Below, one piece after another: positions 26,285 to 34,824 of a DNA stretch of 64,000 nucleotides. Position numbers and translations under genes: made by a program. This DNA is from Cryobacterium arcticum (GTDB taxonomy: Bacteria > Actinomycetota > Actinomycetes > Actinomycetales > Microbacteriaceae). The stretch lies in assembly GCF_003185895.1 (NCBI RefSeq), contig NZ_QHLY01000012.1, forward strand, positions 1,488,001 through 1,552,000. Reading direction: 5' to 3'. Positions within the stretch are counted from its first letter, which is position 1; every line of letters begins with the position of its first letter. The notes beneath the pieces were generated by a model. It was not told where the DNA came from and made no database searches. It saw only the letters and a program-made list of their open reading frames with translations.

Positions 26285-27088
26285 ATGAGCACGATCTTCA
26301 TTACCGGCGCCTCCTCCGGCATGGGCAGGGCAACCGCACTACTCTTCGCGGAGAAGGGCTGGCAGGTCGTTGCCGCCTCGCGCAGCATCGGCACCGACAG
26401 CGAACTTGCCGCATTGCACAACGTCGAGACGGTGACGCTCGACGTGACCGACCCTCGGCAGATCCGCACGGTGGTGGCCGACGTGCTGTCTCGCTTCGAC
26501 GTCGACGTGCTCTTCAACAACGCCGGCGCCGTGCTCTTCGGGCCGGTGGAGGAATACACCGACGAACAGCTCGACGGCCAACTCGCCACGAATCTCCTCG
26601 GCCCGATCCGCGTCAGCCAGGCGTTCCTGCCGCACTTCCGGGAGCGACGCGGCGGCACGATCATCAACACCACGTCGCTCACGGCAATGCTTCCGGCACC
26701 GTTCATGTCCGTCTACTCCGCGGCCAAGGCCGGACTCGAGCGCTGGAGCTTCGGGGTGAACCTCGAACTCAACGAGTTCAACATCCGCGTCAAGACGATC
26801 GTGCCCGGCATCGTCGCCACCAACCTCATGGGTGCCGGCACCGTTGTGCAGAGCGACGCCTACGCGGCGCACCTGGGACAGGTCTTCGCTGCCTTCGGCG
26901 ACCCGGCCACCGCCGAGCTGTTCTCCACAGCCGAAGGGACCGCTGCCGTAGTCTTCGGCGCCGCCACCGACGGAACCACGCGTGTGCGCTACCTCACCGA
27001 CGCCACTGCGAAGGAATACGTGGCGATGATGGTCGGCTTCGGCGAAGAGACCACGCAGGCATTCGCGTCGACAGTGATGTTCGGTTGA
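26285..27088 (+). CDS. Short-chain dehydrogenase/reductase
   Basis: 267-aa Rossmann oxidoreductase. The nucleotide site is TGASSGMGRATALLF (TGxxxGxG), NNAGAVLFGPVEEY is the NNAG motif, and the catalytic pair is in SVYSAAKAGLERW (YxxxK) with Ser in NTTSLTAML. An Arg soon after the glycine motif (ASRSIG) suggests NADP(H) preference. AAAGGGAA lies 8-15 bp upstream. First gene of an SDR, esterase, TetR cluster controlled by the double palindrome upstream. Confidence 0.93.
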   Translation: MSTIFITGASSGMGRATALLFAEKGWQVVAASRSIGTDSELAALHNVETVTLDVTDPRQIRTVVADVLSRFDVDVLFNNAGAVLFGPVEEYTDEQLDGQLATNLLGPIRVSQAFLPHFRERRGGTIINTTSLTAMLPAPFMSVYSAAKAGLERWSFGVNLELNEFNIRVKTIVPGIVATNLMGAGTVVQSDAYAAHLGQVFAAFGDPATAELFSTAEGTAAVVFGAATDGTTRVRYLTDATAKEYVAMMVGFGEETTQAFASTVMFG

Positions 27089-27090
27089 TC

Positions 27091-28037
27091 GTGGCCGTTT
27101 TTCACAGCGACCTGAAAATGGCCCGCTTCCTTCCGCCCCTCGACATCGGGCCGCGGATGGCGCGACTCGCGAACCGCATGCCGGTGCGCTCTCCCGCACC
27201 GCCACCCAACATGATCATTTCCGACCTGACGGTTCCCGGGCCTGAGGGCGCACCCGCCGTAGACGTTCGGATGTACCGGCCGGCGTCGGCGACGGGAGAG
27301 ATCCCCGTGCTGGTGTGGATGCATGGCGGGGGCATGATTCTGGGAAACCATCTGTCGGAGGAGGACTCGAATGTGGCCTTCGCGCGGGAACTCGGAATCG
27401 CCGTCGTCTCGGTCAAGTACCGTCTGGCACCACAGTCGCCGGCGCCGGCCGCGGTGGAGGATTGCTATGCCGTGGTGGAGTGGCTCGTCGCCAACGCCCC
27501 CGACCTGGCCGTCGATCCGCAACGGATTGCCCTCGGTGGGGCGAGCGCGGGTGGCGGGCTGGCCGCCGCCACCGCGCTCCTAGCTCATGACCGCGGGCGC
27601 ATCCACCCCGCGTTCCAGCTCCTGGTCTACCCCATGCTCGACGACCGCACCGTTCTGCGCACGGATCTGGACACAACCCACGCCCGCTTCTGGCGCCCGA
27701 AGAGCAATCGATACGCCTGGAGCGCCTACCTCGGCGAGGAGCCTGGTGCAGTCGCTGTCTCCGACTACGCGGCGCCAGCTCGCCGCACCGACCTGTCGGG
27801 ACTTCCTCCGGCCTGGATCGGCGTGGGCACCCTCGACCTGTTCCACGCCGAAGACGTCGACTATGCCGAGCGTCTTCGCCAAGCCGGCACATCCGTCGAC
27901 CTGGTCGTCGTCGAGGGCGCCTTCCACGGTTCGACGTGCTGTTCAAGAAGAAGCCGGTGTCACGCCGCTTCTGGGAGGCGCAGCGCGATGCCCTCGCACA
28001 CGCGCTCGTCGAAGCGAAGCCGGTGAGGCATCCATGA
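27091..28037 (+). pseudogene. Alpha/beta hydrolase (HSL-type esterase), frameshifted near the 3' end
   Basis: Hormone-sensitive-lipase-type esterase: oxyanion motif VWMHGGGMILG, nucleophile Ser in ALGGASAGGGLAAAT, Asp in GTLDLFHAEDVDYAERL and His in EGAFHG. Directly after that His, near 27930, the frame shifts: the opened frame gives a Cys/Arg/Ser-rich tail to 28026, while the next frame resumes the expected DVLFKKKPVSRRFWEAQRDA and ends at 28037. One missing base in CACGGTTCGACG explains this. GTG 27091, 2 bp after the SDR stop, fits the usual start (HSDLKMARFLPP); ATG 27118 is an alternative. It could be real inactivation or a sequence error. Confidence 0.8.
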
Positions 28038-28102
28038 CGCGCGGTTTGCGCCGGGCTCGGGTCATAATCGTCGCCGCCCAACGGACACTCGGTTGATCTC
28101 CG

Positions 28103-28151
28103 ATCTCAGGGGCGCCGTGCCACAGGTGCGCCGTCACGGCGCCCCTGAGAT
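28103..28151. promoter_or_regulatory. Perfect 17-bp inverted repeat upstream of the TetR gene
   Basis: ATCTCAGGGGCGCCGTG (28103-28119) and its exact complement (28135-28151) flank a 15-bp loop. The right arm ends 11 bp before the TetR start, directly ahead of an AAGG site. It lacks a following T-run, so an operator for the TetR protein or an RNA hairpin controlling its translation is likelier than a simple terminator of the esterase. Confidence 0.75.
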
Positions 28152-28162
28152 AAGGTCGGGTC

Positions 28163-28726
28163 ATGTCGACGCGTGAGACCCTGATCAAGGCGGCTCTCAC
28201 AGTTCTCGAACGAGAAGGCGCGGCGCAGTTCTCCACCCGGGCCGTCTGCGCCATCGCGAACGTGACGGCCCCCACCCTGTACCACCACTTCGGCAATGCG
28301 GACGGCCTGCTCAGCGCGGCCGTGGAAGAGGCCTTCCGGCAATTCCTCCACGCCAAGCTGGCCGCCCCCGTCGCCACGGATCCGGAGGCGGCGCTTCGCG
28401 ATGGATGGGATGACTATGTGCGCTTTGCCGCCGACCGTCCGCTGATCTACGCCGCGATGATGGCCCGCCTGTTTCAAGGTGTCGAGATCCTCGCCGCCCG
28501 ACAGGCCTTCGCCATCGTGGCGGAACAGATCGCCGCACTCGAGACCGCCGGCAGGCTCCGGCTCCCTCCTGCAGAGGCGGTTCAACTGGCTTGGGCCTCC
28601 GTCAACTCGGCAGCGATGCTCCACGTCACGGCGGCACTACACGTGTCGGACTACCTGGCCACACCGGAACCGAGCCTCATCGAGATGCTCCGCGAGCGCG
28701 CGCTCCGGGACCTTTGCGAGCCATAG
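28163..28726 (+). CDS. TetR-family transcriptional regulator
   Basis: 187-aa regulator. The N-terminal HTH reads TRETLIKAALTVLEREGAAQ, then FSTRAVCAIANVTAPTLYHH and FGNADGLLSAAVEEAF; the C-terminal ligand-binding helices follow. Lies downstream of the SDR and esterase on the same strand with its own hairpin; likely represses the cluster through the TATAGC dyads or the repeat before its own start. Ligand unknown. Confidence 0.93.
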   Translation: MSTRETLIKAALTVLEREGAAQFSTRAVCAIANVTAPTLYHHFGNADGLLSAAVEEAFRQFLHAKLAAPVATDPEAALRDGWDDYVRFAADRPLIYAAMMARLFQGVEILAARQAFAIVAEQIAALETAGRLRLPPAEAVQLAWASVNSAAMLHVTAALHVSDYLATPEPSLIEMLRERALRDLCEP

Positions 28727-28962
28727 CCCAAAGTCTTTTGTTGGAACGCGCGGGTCGCCCACCCGTCCACGAGGTCGAACCGCTCTCGCCAAGAGCGACG
28801 TCGCAAATCGCGCGCAGCCGCTCCGTACCCCCAAAACGGCCCAACCAGCCCCAATCGGCCTCCAGCTTCGGACGTTGCGGCATAGTGGAAAGCCAGCCGG
28901 GCCTGCGATTTGCCGGCACTGGGTGCAGGCCACGGGGTGGCACTGCAGAATATCGGGGGCGC

Positions 28963-29313
28963 ATGTCTGCAGGGGGATCAGCCTGGACCGAGGCCACGTG
29001 GCAAGTGCGTGACGCAGCGATGGTGCCGTGCACCGCGGGCATCCCGGTGAGAGAACTCACCGATTACGACGGCTCCTCCACGGATGCCGTGAAGGTCGGC
29101 ACCATCAAACGGGCCAAGGGGCTGGAGTTCAAGCAGGTATTGCTCCCCTGGATCTCGGAGCGCCTGATGTCCCCGGCCATCACCGGAGCGGCGTGGACCG
29201 ATTCCCAGATCGAACGCGACGAGCGCGACCGGCGCGAATTGTTCGTGGGTGTGACCCGGGCCCGCGACGGGGTGTTGGTCGGGTGGTTCGCGGCGCAAGG
29301 GGCAACGGCGTGA
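28963..29313 (+). pseudogene. C-terminal stub of a UvrD-like (SF1) helicase
   Basis: Only the last helicase motifs remain in 116 codons: motif V as VKVGTIKRAKGLEFKQVLLP and motif VI as ERDRRELFVGVTRARDGVLV. Walker A and B are absent and nothing helicase-like is visible upstream to 28735. The frame ends in a 4-bp GTGA overlap with the NERD gene, so it was probably the upstream partner of that gene before a 5' deletion. Confidence 0.8.
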
Positions 29314-30218
29314 GCGACGAAGCGATGCCGCCGCCGAACAGAATGCGGCTGCGCTACGCAGGGCGATGCCGAGCCTGTGGGTCCGCAATACCCGCCGGAA
29401 CCGTGGCGGTGTACCAGCGAGAGTCGAAGACCGTTACCTGCGTGGAATGCCCGCCCCACTCGACCCCGACCGCCTCGGTGGCCGCCAGCCCGGTGGCAGT
29501 TGCGTCTCCCGAGACGCTCACCGTCGTGGAGCTGGAACAAGAAACAGAACACCTCGAGGTCTTCACGGGAACCGCCGGCGCCTCCGCCAGGCGAGAACAC
29601 CAACGGCGCAAAGAGAAGCGCGCCGCGGGCATCCGTGACAAACACCCGCACCTGGGGAACCTGATACTCGCACTGTCCGATGATCCACAAAGCACTCAAG
29701 CCTGGGCCATCGGAGCGCGCGGAGAGGAAGTCCTCGGCCAACGCCTCGACACACTCAGCGAACGTGGAGTCCACGTTCTGCACGACCGTCGCATCCCGGG
29801 TTCCAAAGCGAACATCGATCACATCGCCGTGACTGCAGCGGGGGTCTTCGTTATTGACGCCAAGAAGTATCAAGGTCGTCCGAACCGGAGAGTTGAAGGT
29901 GGACTCTTCAGTCCCCGAACAGAGAAACTTGTGGTCGGATCGCGGGACCGCACCAAGCAGGTCGCCGGAGTGCAGAACCAGGTCAGCCTCCTGAGGTCCG
30001 CGCTCAGAGATGCGGGCTGGGAAGAGATTCCCGTACACGGAATGCTGTGTTTCGTTGGCGCCGACTGGCCCCTCATCGGTGGTGCCTTCGTCATCGACGG
30101 TGTGCGCGTCGTGTGGCCGAAGAAGGCCGTCGAGAACCTCCTGAAGCCCGGAACGCTGACCGAACAGACCGCGCGACTCGTTCATGGCCTGCTTGCGGCT
30201 TCGTTCCCACCCGCTTAG
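29310..30218 (+). CDS. NERD-domain (nuclease-related) protein with zinc ribbon
   Basis: 302-aa protein. The N-terminal segment has two CxxC pairs (GRCRACGSAIPAG and VTCVECPP), a zinc-ribbon pattern. After a charged linker comes a NERD domain: AIGARGEEVLGQRLDTL, RIPGSKANIDHIAVTAAG and VFVIDAKKYQGRP, with the Asp and the DxK of a PD-(D/E)XK-like fold. The GTG start overlaps the helicase stub stop; ATG 29325 or 29343 are alternatives. NERD proteins are thought to act on DNA, and a helicase partner fits this. Confidence 0.85.
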   Translation: MSDEAMPPPNRMRLRYAGRCRACGSAIPAGTVAVYQRESKTVTCVECPPHSTPTASVAASPVAVASPETLTVVELEQETEHLEVFTGTAGASARREHQRRKEKRAAGIRDKHPHLGNLILALSDDPQSTQAWAIGARGEEVLGQRLDTLSERGVHVLHDRRIPGSKANIDHIAVTAAGVFVIDAKKYQGRPNRRVEGGLFSPRTEKLVVGSRDRTKQVAGVQNQVSLLRSALRDAGWEEIPVHGMLCFVGADWPLIGGAFVIDGVRVVWPKKAVENLLKPGTLTEQTARLVHGLLAASFPPA

Positions 30219-30318
30219 TCGGGTGCAGAGCTCTAGCGAAAGCGGCCCTTCACGATTCAATCTCCTGTCCACGTTCCGACGGGATGGACGCGATACCCCC
30301 AGTAAAGAGGAGCACCGG

Positions 30319-30750
30319 ATGGCCGAGCAGTCCGCGCTGGCCGCGGCCTGCCACGAGTTCGCCGACTATGACTCCCTGCCGGGTGTGGTGAGCGCGGCAC
30401 AACTCGCCGAGTCGCCGACCGAGTCAACGGACGCGCCGGTGCCGACGCCGTCAGTGCACGCCGTCGCGACGCCACACGTCGCAACCCCAGCGCAAGACGC
30501 GTCCAGCCCGGCCGCTCGCAAGGCCGCGACCGCGCTGCTCGTGAGGGCGATGGACCTGCTAGCCAAGAATGACCAGGACTGGCAGCATGCCTCCACCCTC
30601 AAGCAGCAGATGAAGCGGATGGACCCGTCCTTCCAGGAACGCACCTTGGGATTCCGTCAGTTCTCGGATTTCCTCAAGTCCCGCCACGCGGCGATCGAGA
30701 TTGACCAGAAGAGCCCGTCCAGCCCGATCCTGTTGCGCCTACGGAACTGA
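30319..30750 (+). CDS. LOTUS/OST-HTH domain protein
   Basis: 143-aa protein whose C-terminal about 70 residues form an OST-HTH/LOTUS domain: RAMDLLAKNDQDWQHASTLK, then QQMKRMDPSFQERTLGFRQF and SDFLKSRHAAIEIDQKS. This domain binds RNA and usually follows an NYN ribonuclease domain, which is missing. AAAGAGGAG precedes the ATG, so it may be translated as it stands; it could also be the remnant of a longer NYN-LOTUS gene. Confidence 0.75.
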   Translation: MAEQSALAAACHEFADYDSLPGVVSAAQLAESPTESTDAPVPTPSVHAVATPHVATPAQDASSPAARKAATALLVRAMDLLAKNDQDWQHASTLKQQMKRMDPSFQERTLGFRQFSDFLKSRHAAIEIDQKSPSSPILLRLRN

Positions 30751-30807
30751 ACGCTCCGGAGCGACTGCACGCCTTCTGTACACCCACGGCTCTGAGTCTT
30801 GGTCGCG

Positions 30808-31875
30808 CTACCCGGCGTCTCCGCCAAGCTCCGCTTCCAACACCTCGATCGAGGGCAGGCTGGAGGCGAACTCCTTCGGAAGCGAGTCGGAGATGGTACT
30901 CGTCCACTCCGCCACCCCGATCGGCGCCGAGGAGCTCCGCAGTGCATACTCTGCAACCACGTTGTTCTTCGTCTTGCACAGCAGCAGCCCGATGGCCGGC
31001 TGGTCGTCCGGCTGCGCTAGGAGCTCGTCCACCGCAGCCATGTACATTCCCAACTGACCGACGAAACCCGGATCGAACGGCGCGGCCTTCAACTCAATCA
31101 CAACGTAACAGCGCAGCTTCAGGTGGTAGAACAACAGATCGGCAAAGAACTCGTCGCCACCGACTTCCAACCGCACTTGCTGCCCCACGAAGGCAAACCC
31201 CTGACCGAGCTCGAGCAGGAACTTCTGCACATGGGCAATCAGCTGCGTCTCCAATTCCCTCTCGTCTCTGCGGCCGGTCATCGCTACGAAGTCAAAGATG
31301 TAGGGATCCTTGGTCATCTGCTGTGCAAGGTCAGACTCCGCCGGTGGTAGTGTCGCCGCGAAGTTTGTCACTGCAGCACCAGAGCGTTCAAATAGCCGAG
31401 TGGCGATTTGGTGCACAAGAACATTGCGGGACCACCCTGCGTCGACGGCCACTGCGGCATACCAGAGCCGCGATTCAGCAGCGCCAAGCTTCTCAAGTAG
31501 GGCGACGTGGTGGTACCACGGCAATTGTGCAAGCGGCGCTTGCACAATTGCATTCCTCGGCCAGGCCTCAGCGAAAGCTCGCATGTATTTCAGATTGCGC
31601 GGCGAGAACCCCGTCGCCCCTGGGAACTCCTCTCGCAGGTCCACGGAAAGCCGGTCGATGACGCGCGACCCCCAGCCTTCCTGCTCCTGGCGCTCAAGAA
31701 TGTCACGACCAATGGCCCAGTAGGTGGCCACAAGATGCTGATTAGCAGCAGTAATCGCCCGAGCTCTGCCGTCAACGACCCGCTGAGTGACGGATGCGAG
31801 CAAGTCCGGATACCACCGCGGCAGTGCAGACCGGGCGGGCGCAGCCGGAAAGTGAGCGGATTTATCTTCACGCAT
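30808..31875 (-). CDS. DUF1016 (YhcG-type) PD-(D/E)XK nuclease
   Basis: 355-aa protein of the DUF1016 family. The N-terminal domain holds ANQHLVATYWAIGRDILERQ and FSPRNLKYMRAFAEAWPRN; the C-terminal nuclease domain is DEFFADLLFYHLKLRCYVVI followed by ELKAAPFDPGFVGQLGMYM, with the Asp and ExK signature. The start MREDKSAH at 31875 fits family length. These nucleases frequently sit with restriction systems. An inverted repeat of 14-bp arms (31521-31551) lies within it without disturbing the frame. Confidence 0.92.
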   Translation of the reverse strand: MREDKSAHFPAAPARSALPRWYPDLLASVTQRVVDGRARAITAANQHLVATYWAIGRDILERQEQEGWGSRVIDRLSVDLREEFPGATGFSPRNLKYMRAFAEAWPRNAIVQAPLAQLPWYHHVALLEKLGAAESRLWYAAVAVDAGWSRNVLVHQIATRLFERSGAAVTNFAATLPPAESDLAQQMTKDPYIFDFVAMTGRRDERELETQLIAHVQKFLLELGQGFAFVGQQVRLEVGGDEFFADLLFYHLKLRCYVVIELKAAPFDPGFVGQLGMYMAAVDELLAQPDDQPAIGLLLCKTKNNVVAEYALRSSSAPIGVAEWTSTISDSLPKEFASSLPSIEVLEAELGGDAG

Positions 31876-32077
31876 GTGAGGAGCCTTTCGTCGATTCGAC
31901 AGGCACGAGGGCTTCAGGATGCCGGGACCACCGACATTGATGGCGGGTAAAAATCTGGGTCGGCTGCGTCGCCGCACAGATGTCGTCTGCGTGAATGTAA
32001 GCCCAACGTCTCTGGAACGGGCCGGGCTTCGATTCCGATTAGCGCCTGTGCCAGATCTGGCCGACGAGCGCTCGAAT

Positions 32078-32644
32078 CTAGACGGCCCGAACGTCGAGCA
32101 GCACCTCGTTATGCCGCAGGAACGGGGGCTTGAGCGGCGGGTCGTACCGGGCGAACCGGGGGCCGCCCGTCTCCGTCAGCCCCTCCGCCGCCATTGCCGC
32201 GCGTAGCTCCTCGAGGTGCTTGGTGTAGCTCTCCTCGGTCCAGCGCCCTCGATAGCGGATGGCCGCCACTGTGCTTTCGGCAACCGTGCGCAGGTGAACC
32301 TCGGAGTTGGTCGGCCGCGGCGCGGTGTCTTCGGTGAGCCCCGCCGGCAGCACGAACCCTACCCGATGCGTGTTCTCGGCGGCGGAGCCGGTTTGCTGCA
32401 CGACAGGGGCCGTCATCTCGATCTTCGTCGACGGGCCATCCTGAACCACCGGCGCCGTCATCGATACCTTGGTTCGGGATACGTTGTCACCGCTGATGTA
32501 GGCGAACAGGGATCGGAAGGCACGGTTACCGGCGTCCTCGAACTCCCCGTCGACGACAACCTCCGCCAGCACATGCTCCGGGTACCGGCGCACCTCAAAG
32601 TCGTCGTAGCTCGACACCACCTCGTAGGGCTGCTGCTCGGTCAT
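32078..32644 (-). CDS. SOUL haem-binding family protein
   Basis: 188-aa protein of the SOUL/HBP fold: YEVVSSYDDFEVRRYPEHVL, FRSLFAYISGDNVSR, then KVSMTAPVVQ and IEMTAPVVQ (duplicated MTAPV motif), and VAAIRYRGRWTEESYTKH near the end. Prokaryotic members are thought to bind haem or tetrapyrroles but biochemical roles are little known. Transcribed away from the PTS genes, with a long palindrome in between. Confidence 0.92.
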   Translation of the reverse strand: MTEQQPYEVVSSYDDFEVRRYPEHVLAEVVVDGEFEDAGNRAFRSLFAYISGDNVSRTKVSMTAPVVQDGPSTKIEMTAPVVQQTGSAAENTHRVGFVLPAGLTEDTAPRPTNSEVHLRTVAESTVAAIRYRGRWTEESYTKHLEELRAAMAAEGLTETGGPRFARYDPPLKPPFLRHNEVLLDVRAV

Positions 32645-32746
32645 CCCCCAACGGTACTCCGCCCCGTTGGACCAGGTCGGGTTCTAGCGCAGCGAGAATC
32701 AAGACGCCGCTTCGCGCCGGACACACCAGGCCGATCCGCGGGCGCC

Positions 32747-32786
32747 GCGCCGTTTCGCGGGTGGCGCGCCACCCGCGAAACGGCGC
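32747..32786. repeat. Perfect 40-bp palindrome
   Basis: The sequence reads identically on both strands over 40 bp, centred on TGGCGCGCCA with arms of GCGCCGTTTCGCGGG. It lies between the PTS IIC gene and the SOUL gene, both leftward. The core resembles the dyad inside the 76-bp repeats at 3366 and 3539. With no loop it could form a cruciform or a tight hairpin in RNA; possibly a terminator, but no T-run follows. Confidence 0.9.
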
Positions 32787-32923
32787 CTTGCCCGCGTAAC
32801 GCGTAGACCGAAGCAGGTTCGCACCCGAAACACCCCGCCCGCGCAAGGGCGCGCCCCGCACAACGCCAGAGGGCGACCCCGCACCGCGGAGCCGCCTTCT
32901 GGCGAGACGAACAACCGATCGAA

Positions 32924-34450
32924 CTAGACGCCCTCAGCCGCCGCTTCCTTCGCGGCCTTACGCTCTGCCTTCTCGGCATCGAGCACGGCCTTCTCGGCCG
33001 CCTTCTCCGCGGCGATCCAGACGTCACGCTTGGCTCCGGGCACCCAGCCCTTGTCCACGACGCGAATCTGGTAGACGATCGCGACGCTAACGAGCACCAC
33101 GGCGATGAGGATCGCGAGGATGACCGCGAGTCCGCCGCCCACGCCGACGCTGACACCCACGAGGGTGCCGAACCAGCCGAAGTCCGCGTCACCGAAGGTG
33201 CTGTTGGCGAAGCCGAAGTCGCCGAGCACCAGCAGCAGCACGGCCGGCAGGATGGTGATGATCACGCCGTTGACGAAACCACCGATCATCGCGCCCAGGC
33301 GTCCGCCGGTCGCGTTGCCGTAGACACCGGCTCCACCACCGGTGAAGAAGTGCGGCACCATGCCGGGCAGGATCAGTGCGAGGCCGAACACCGGGTTCAG
33401 CCACACCGCGAGCACACCGAGGGCGATGAGGCCGCCGGCGAAGGAGCTCAGGAACCCGATCAGCACGGCGTTGGCGCCGAACGGGAACACGATGGGGATG
33501 TCGAGCGCCGGGCGGGCTCCGGGGACGACCTTCTCGGCGATGCCCTGGAATGCGGGAACGAGCTCGCCGAGCACGGTGCGCACGCCGTAGAGGATGACCG
33601 CGACGCCCACACCGAACTGCAGTGCCTGCGCGAACGCGGCCATGATGAACGCGCCGGCGTCGGCGGAGCCGAAGATGTCGAGCGCATCCTGCAGCGGCAG
33701 GGCGATGAGGCCCCACACGGCGAAGACCATGTAGATGAGCACCATCGACAGCGAGGTGGCGACCATCGAGTCGCGCAGGAACTTGAGCCCCTGCGGAAAC
33801 TTGATGTCTTCGGTGGACTTGCTGTTACGGCCCACGACCTGGCCGGCCGCACCGGCGGCGATGTAGCCGAGGGTGCCGAAGTGACCGATGGCGATGGTGT
33901 CGTTGCCGGTGATCTTCTTGGTCCACGGGTGCACGAATGCGGGCATCACGACCATGATCACGCCGAGCAGCAGCGCGCCGATCACGACCACGAGCCAGCT
34001 GGCGCCGTCGCCGAAGCCGACGGAGAGCACCACGGTGAGCATGGTGGCCATGAAGACCATGTGGTGCCCAGTGAGGAACACGTACTTAAGAGGAGTGAAC
34101 CGCGCCAGCGCCAGCATCACCAGGAAGCCCAGGGTGAGCACGTAGGCGCTCTGCGCGCCGAACTGCTCCTGCGCGATGGCGGTGATGACCTCGTTGGTGG
34201 GGATGACGCCCTGGGCGCCGGTCACCGCGAGAATCAACCGGCCCAGCGGGTCGAGCGAGCCCACCACCACGTTGGCACCGGCACCGAGAATCAGGAAGCC
34301 GAGGGCCGCCTTGAGGGCACCACCGATCACCTGCCCGGAGTTGCGCTTGAGCGCCATCAGCCCGATAGCGGTGATGATGCCGATCAGATACGCGGGCACA
34401 TTGAGAATCTGTTGCCCAATGAAATTCAGGATGACGACGAGCCACTCCAT
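32924..34450 (-). CDS. PTS ascorbate-type IIC component
   Basis: 508-aa polytopic membrane subunit of the UlaA/SgaT group: FIGQQILNVPAYLIGIITAI at the start, FTPLKYVFLTGHHMVFMATM in the middle and PGMVPHFFTGGGAGVYGNAT near the substrate site. The cytoplasmic tail is a charged helix (AAEKAAEKAVLDAEKAERKA). It forms the membrane channel of a sugar phosphotransferase system with the IIB and IIA genes upstream. The family's known substrate is L-ascorbate; the neighbouring pentose genes leave the substrate open. Confidence 0.93.
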   Translation of the reverse strand: MEWLVVILNFIGQQILNVPAYLIGIITAIGLMALKRNSGQVIGGALKAALGFLILGAGANVVVGSLDPLGRLILAVTGAQGVIPTNEVITAIAQEQFGAQSAYVLTLGFLVMLALARFTPLKYVFLTGHHMVFMATMLTVVLSVGFGDGASWLVVVIGALLLGVIMVVMPAFVHPWTKKITGNDTIAIGHFGTLGYIAAGAAGQVVGRNSKSTEDIKFPQGLKFLRDSMVATSLSMVLIYMVFAVWGLIALPLQDALDIFGSADAGAFIMAAFAQALQFGVGVAVILYGVRTVLGELVPAFQGIAEKVVPGARPALDIPIVFPFGANAVLIGFLSSFAGGLIALGVLAVWLNPVFGLALILPGMVPHFFTGGGAGVYGNATGGRLGAMIGGFVNGVIITILPAVLLLVLGDFGFANSTFGDADFGWFGTLVGVSVGVGGGLAVILAILIAVVLVSVAIVYQIRVVDKGWVPGAKRDVWIAAEKAAEKAVLDAEKAERKAAKEAAAEGV

Positions 34451-34494
34451 TGTGTGGTGCTCCTTATTCTGTGGTTGAAAGAGAGATGACGGGG

Positions 34495-34767
34495 TTACTC
34501 GACTGCGGCGGTGAGCTTCTCGGTGATCTCCTCGAGATCGAAGAAGTTGTTGATGATGATGACTTCGGCGGGCACGTCGCCGAGTTCTTCGGCGAGCTCC
34601 TCGCTGGTGAGCACGATCTCGGCGGTCTGCGCGGCGCCGCGGGCCACGCCCATGTCGGCGGCTTCAACATCCGCGTCGATGCCGAGCTTGGCGAGAACCT
34701 TCTCGGCGTTCATTTTGAGCAGCACTGAGGTTCCAATGCCCATTCCACAGACGGCGACGATCTTCAT
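34495..34767 (-). CDS. PTS ascorbate-type IIB component
   Basis: 90-aa cytoplasmic phospho-carrier. MKIVAVCGMGIGTSVLLKMN contains the phospho-Cys in the CGMGIGTS P-loop (Cys-7), the hallmark of this IIB class. It passes phosphate from IIA to the sugar entering by IIC. Lies 44 bp upstream of IIC and 57 bp downstream of IIA on the same strand. Confidence 0.95.
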   Translation of the reverse strand: MKIVAVCGMGIGTSVLLKMNAEKVLAKLGIDADVEAADMGVARGAAQTAEIVLTSEELAEELGDVPAEVIIINNFFDLEEITEKLTAAVE

Positions 34768-34824
34768 GGGGTGCCTTTCGATTGGGTGAGACGAGTGTGA
34801 GAAAACGGATGTGTAGGGGCCGCG

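Noticed and set aside
33350..34489. 379-codon rightward frame opposite PTS IIC
   Set aside because: His/Asp/Gly-rich artefact typical of the antisense of a membrane protein gene.
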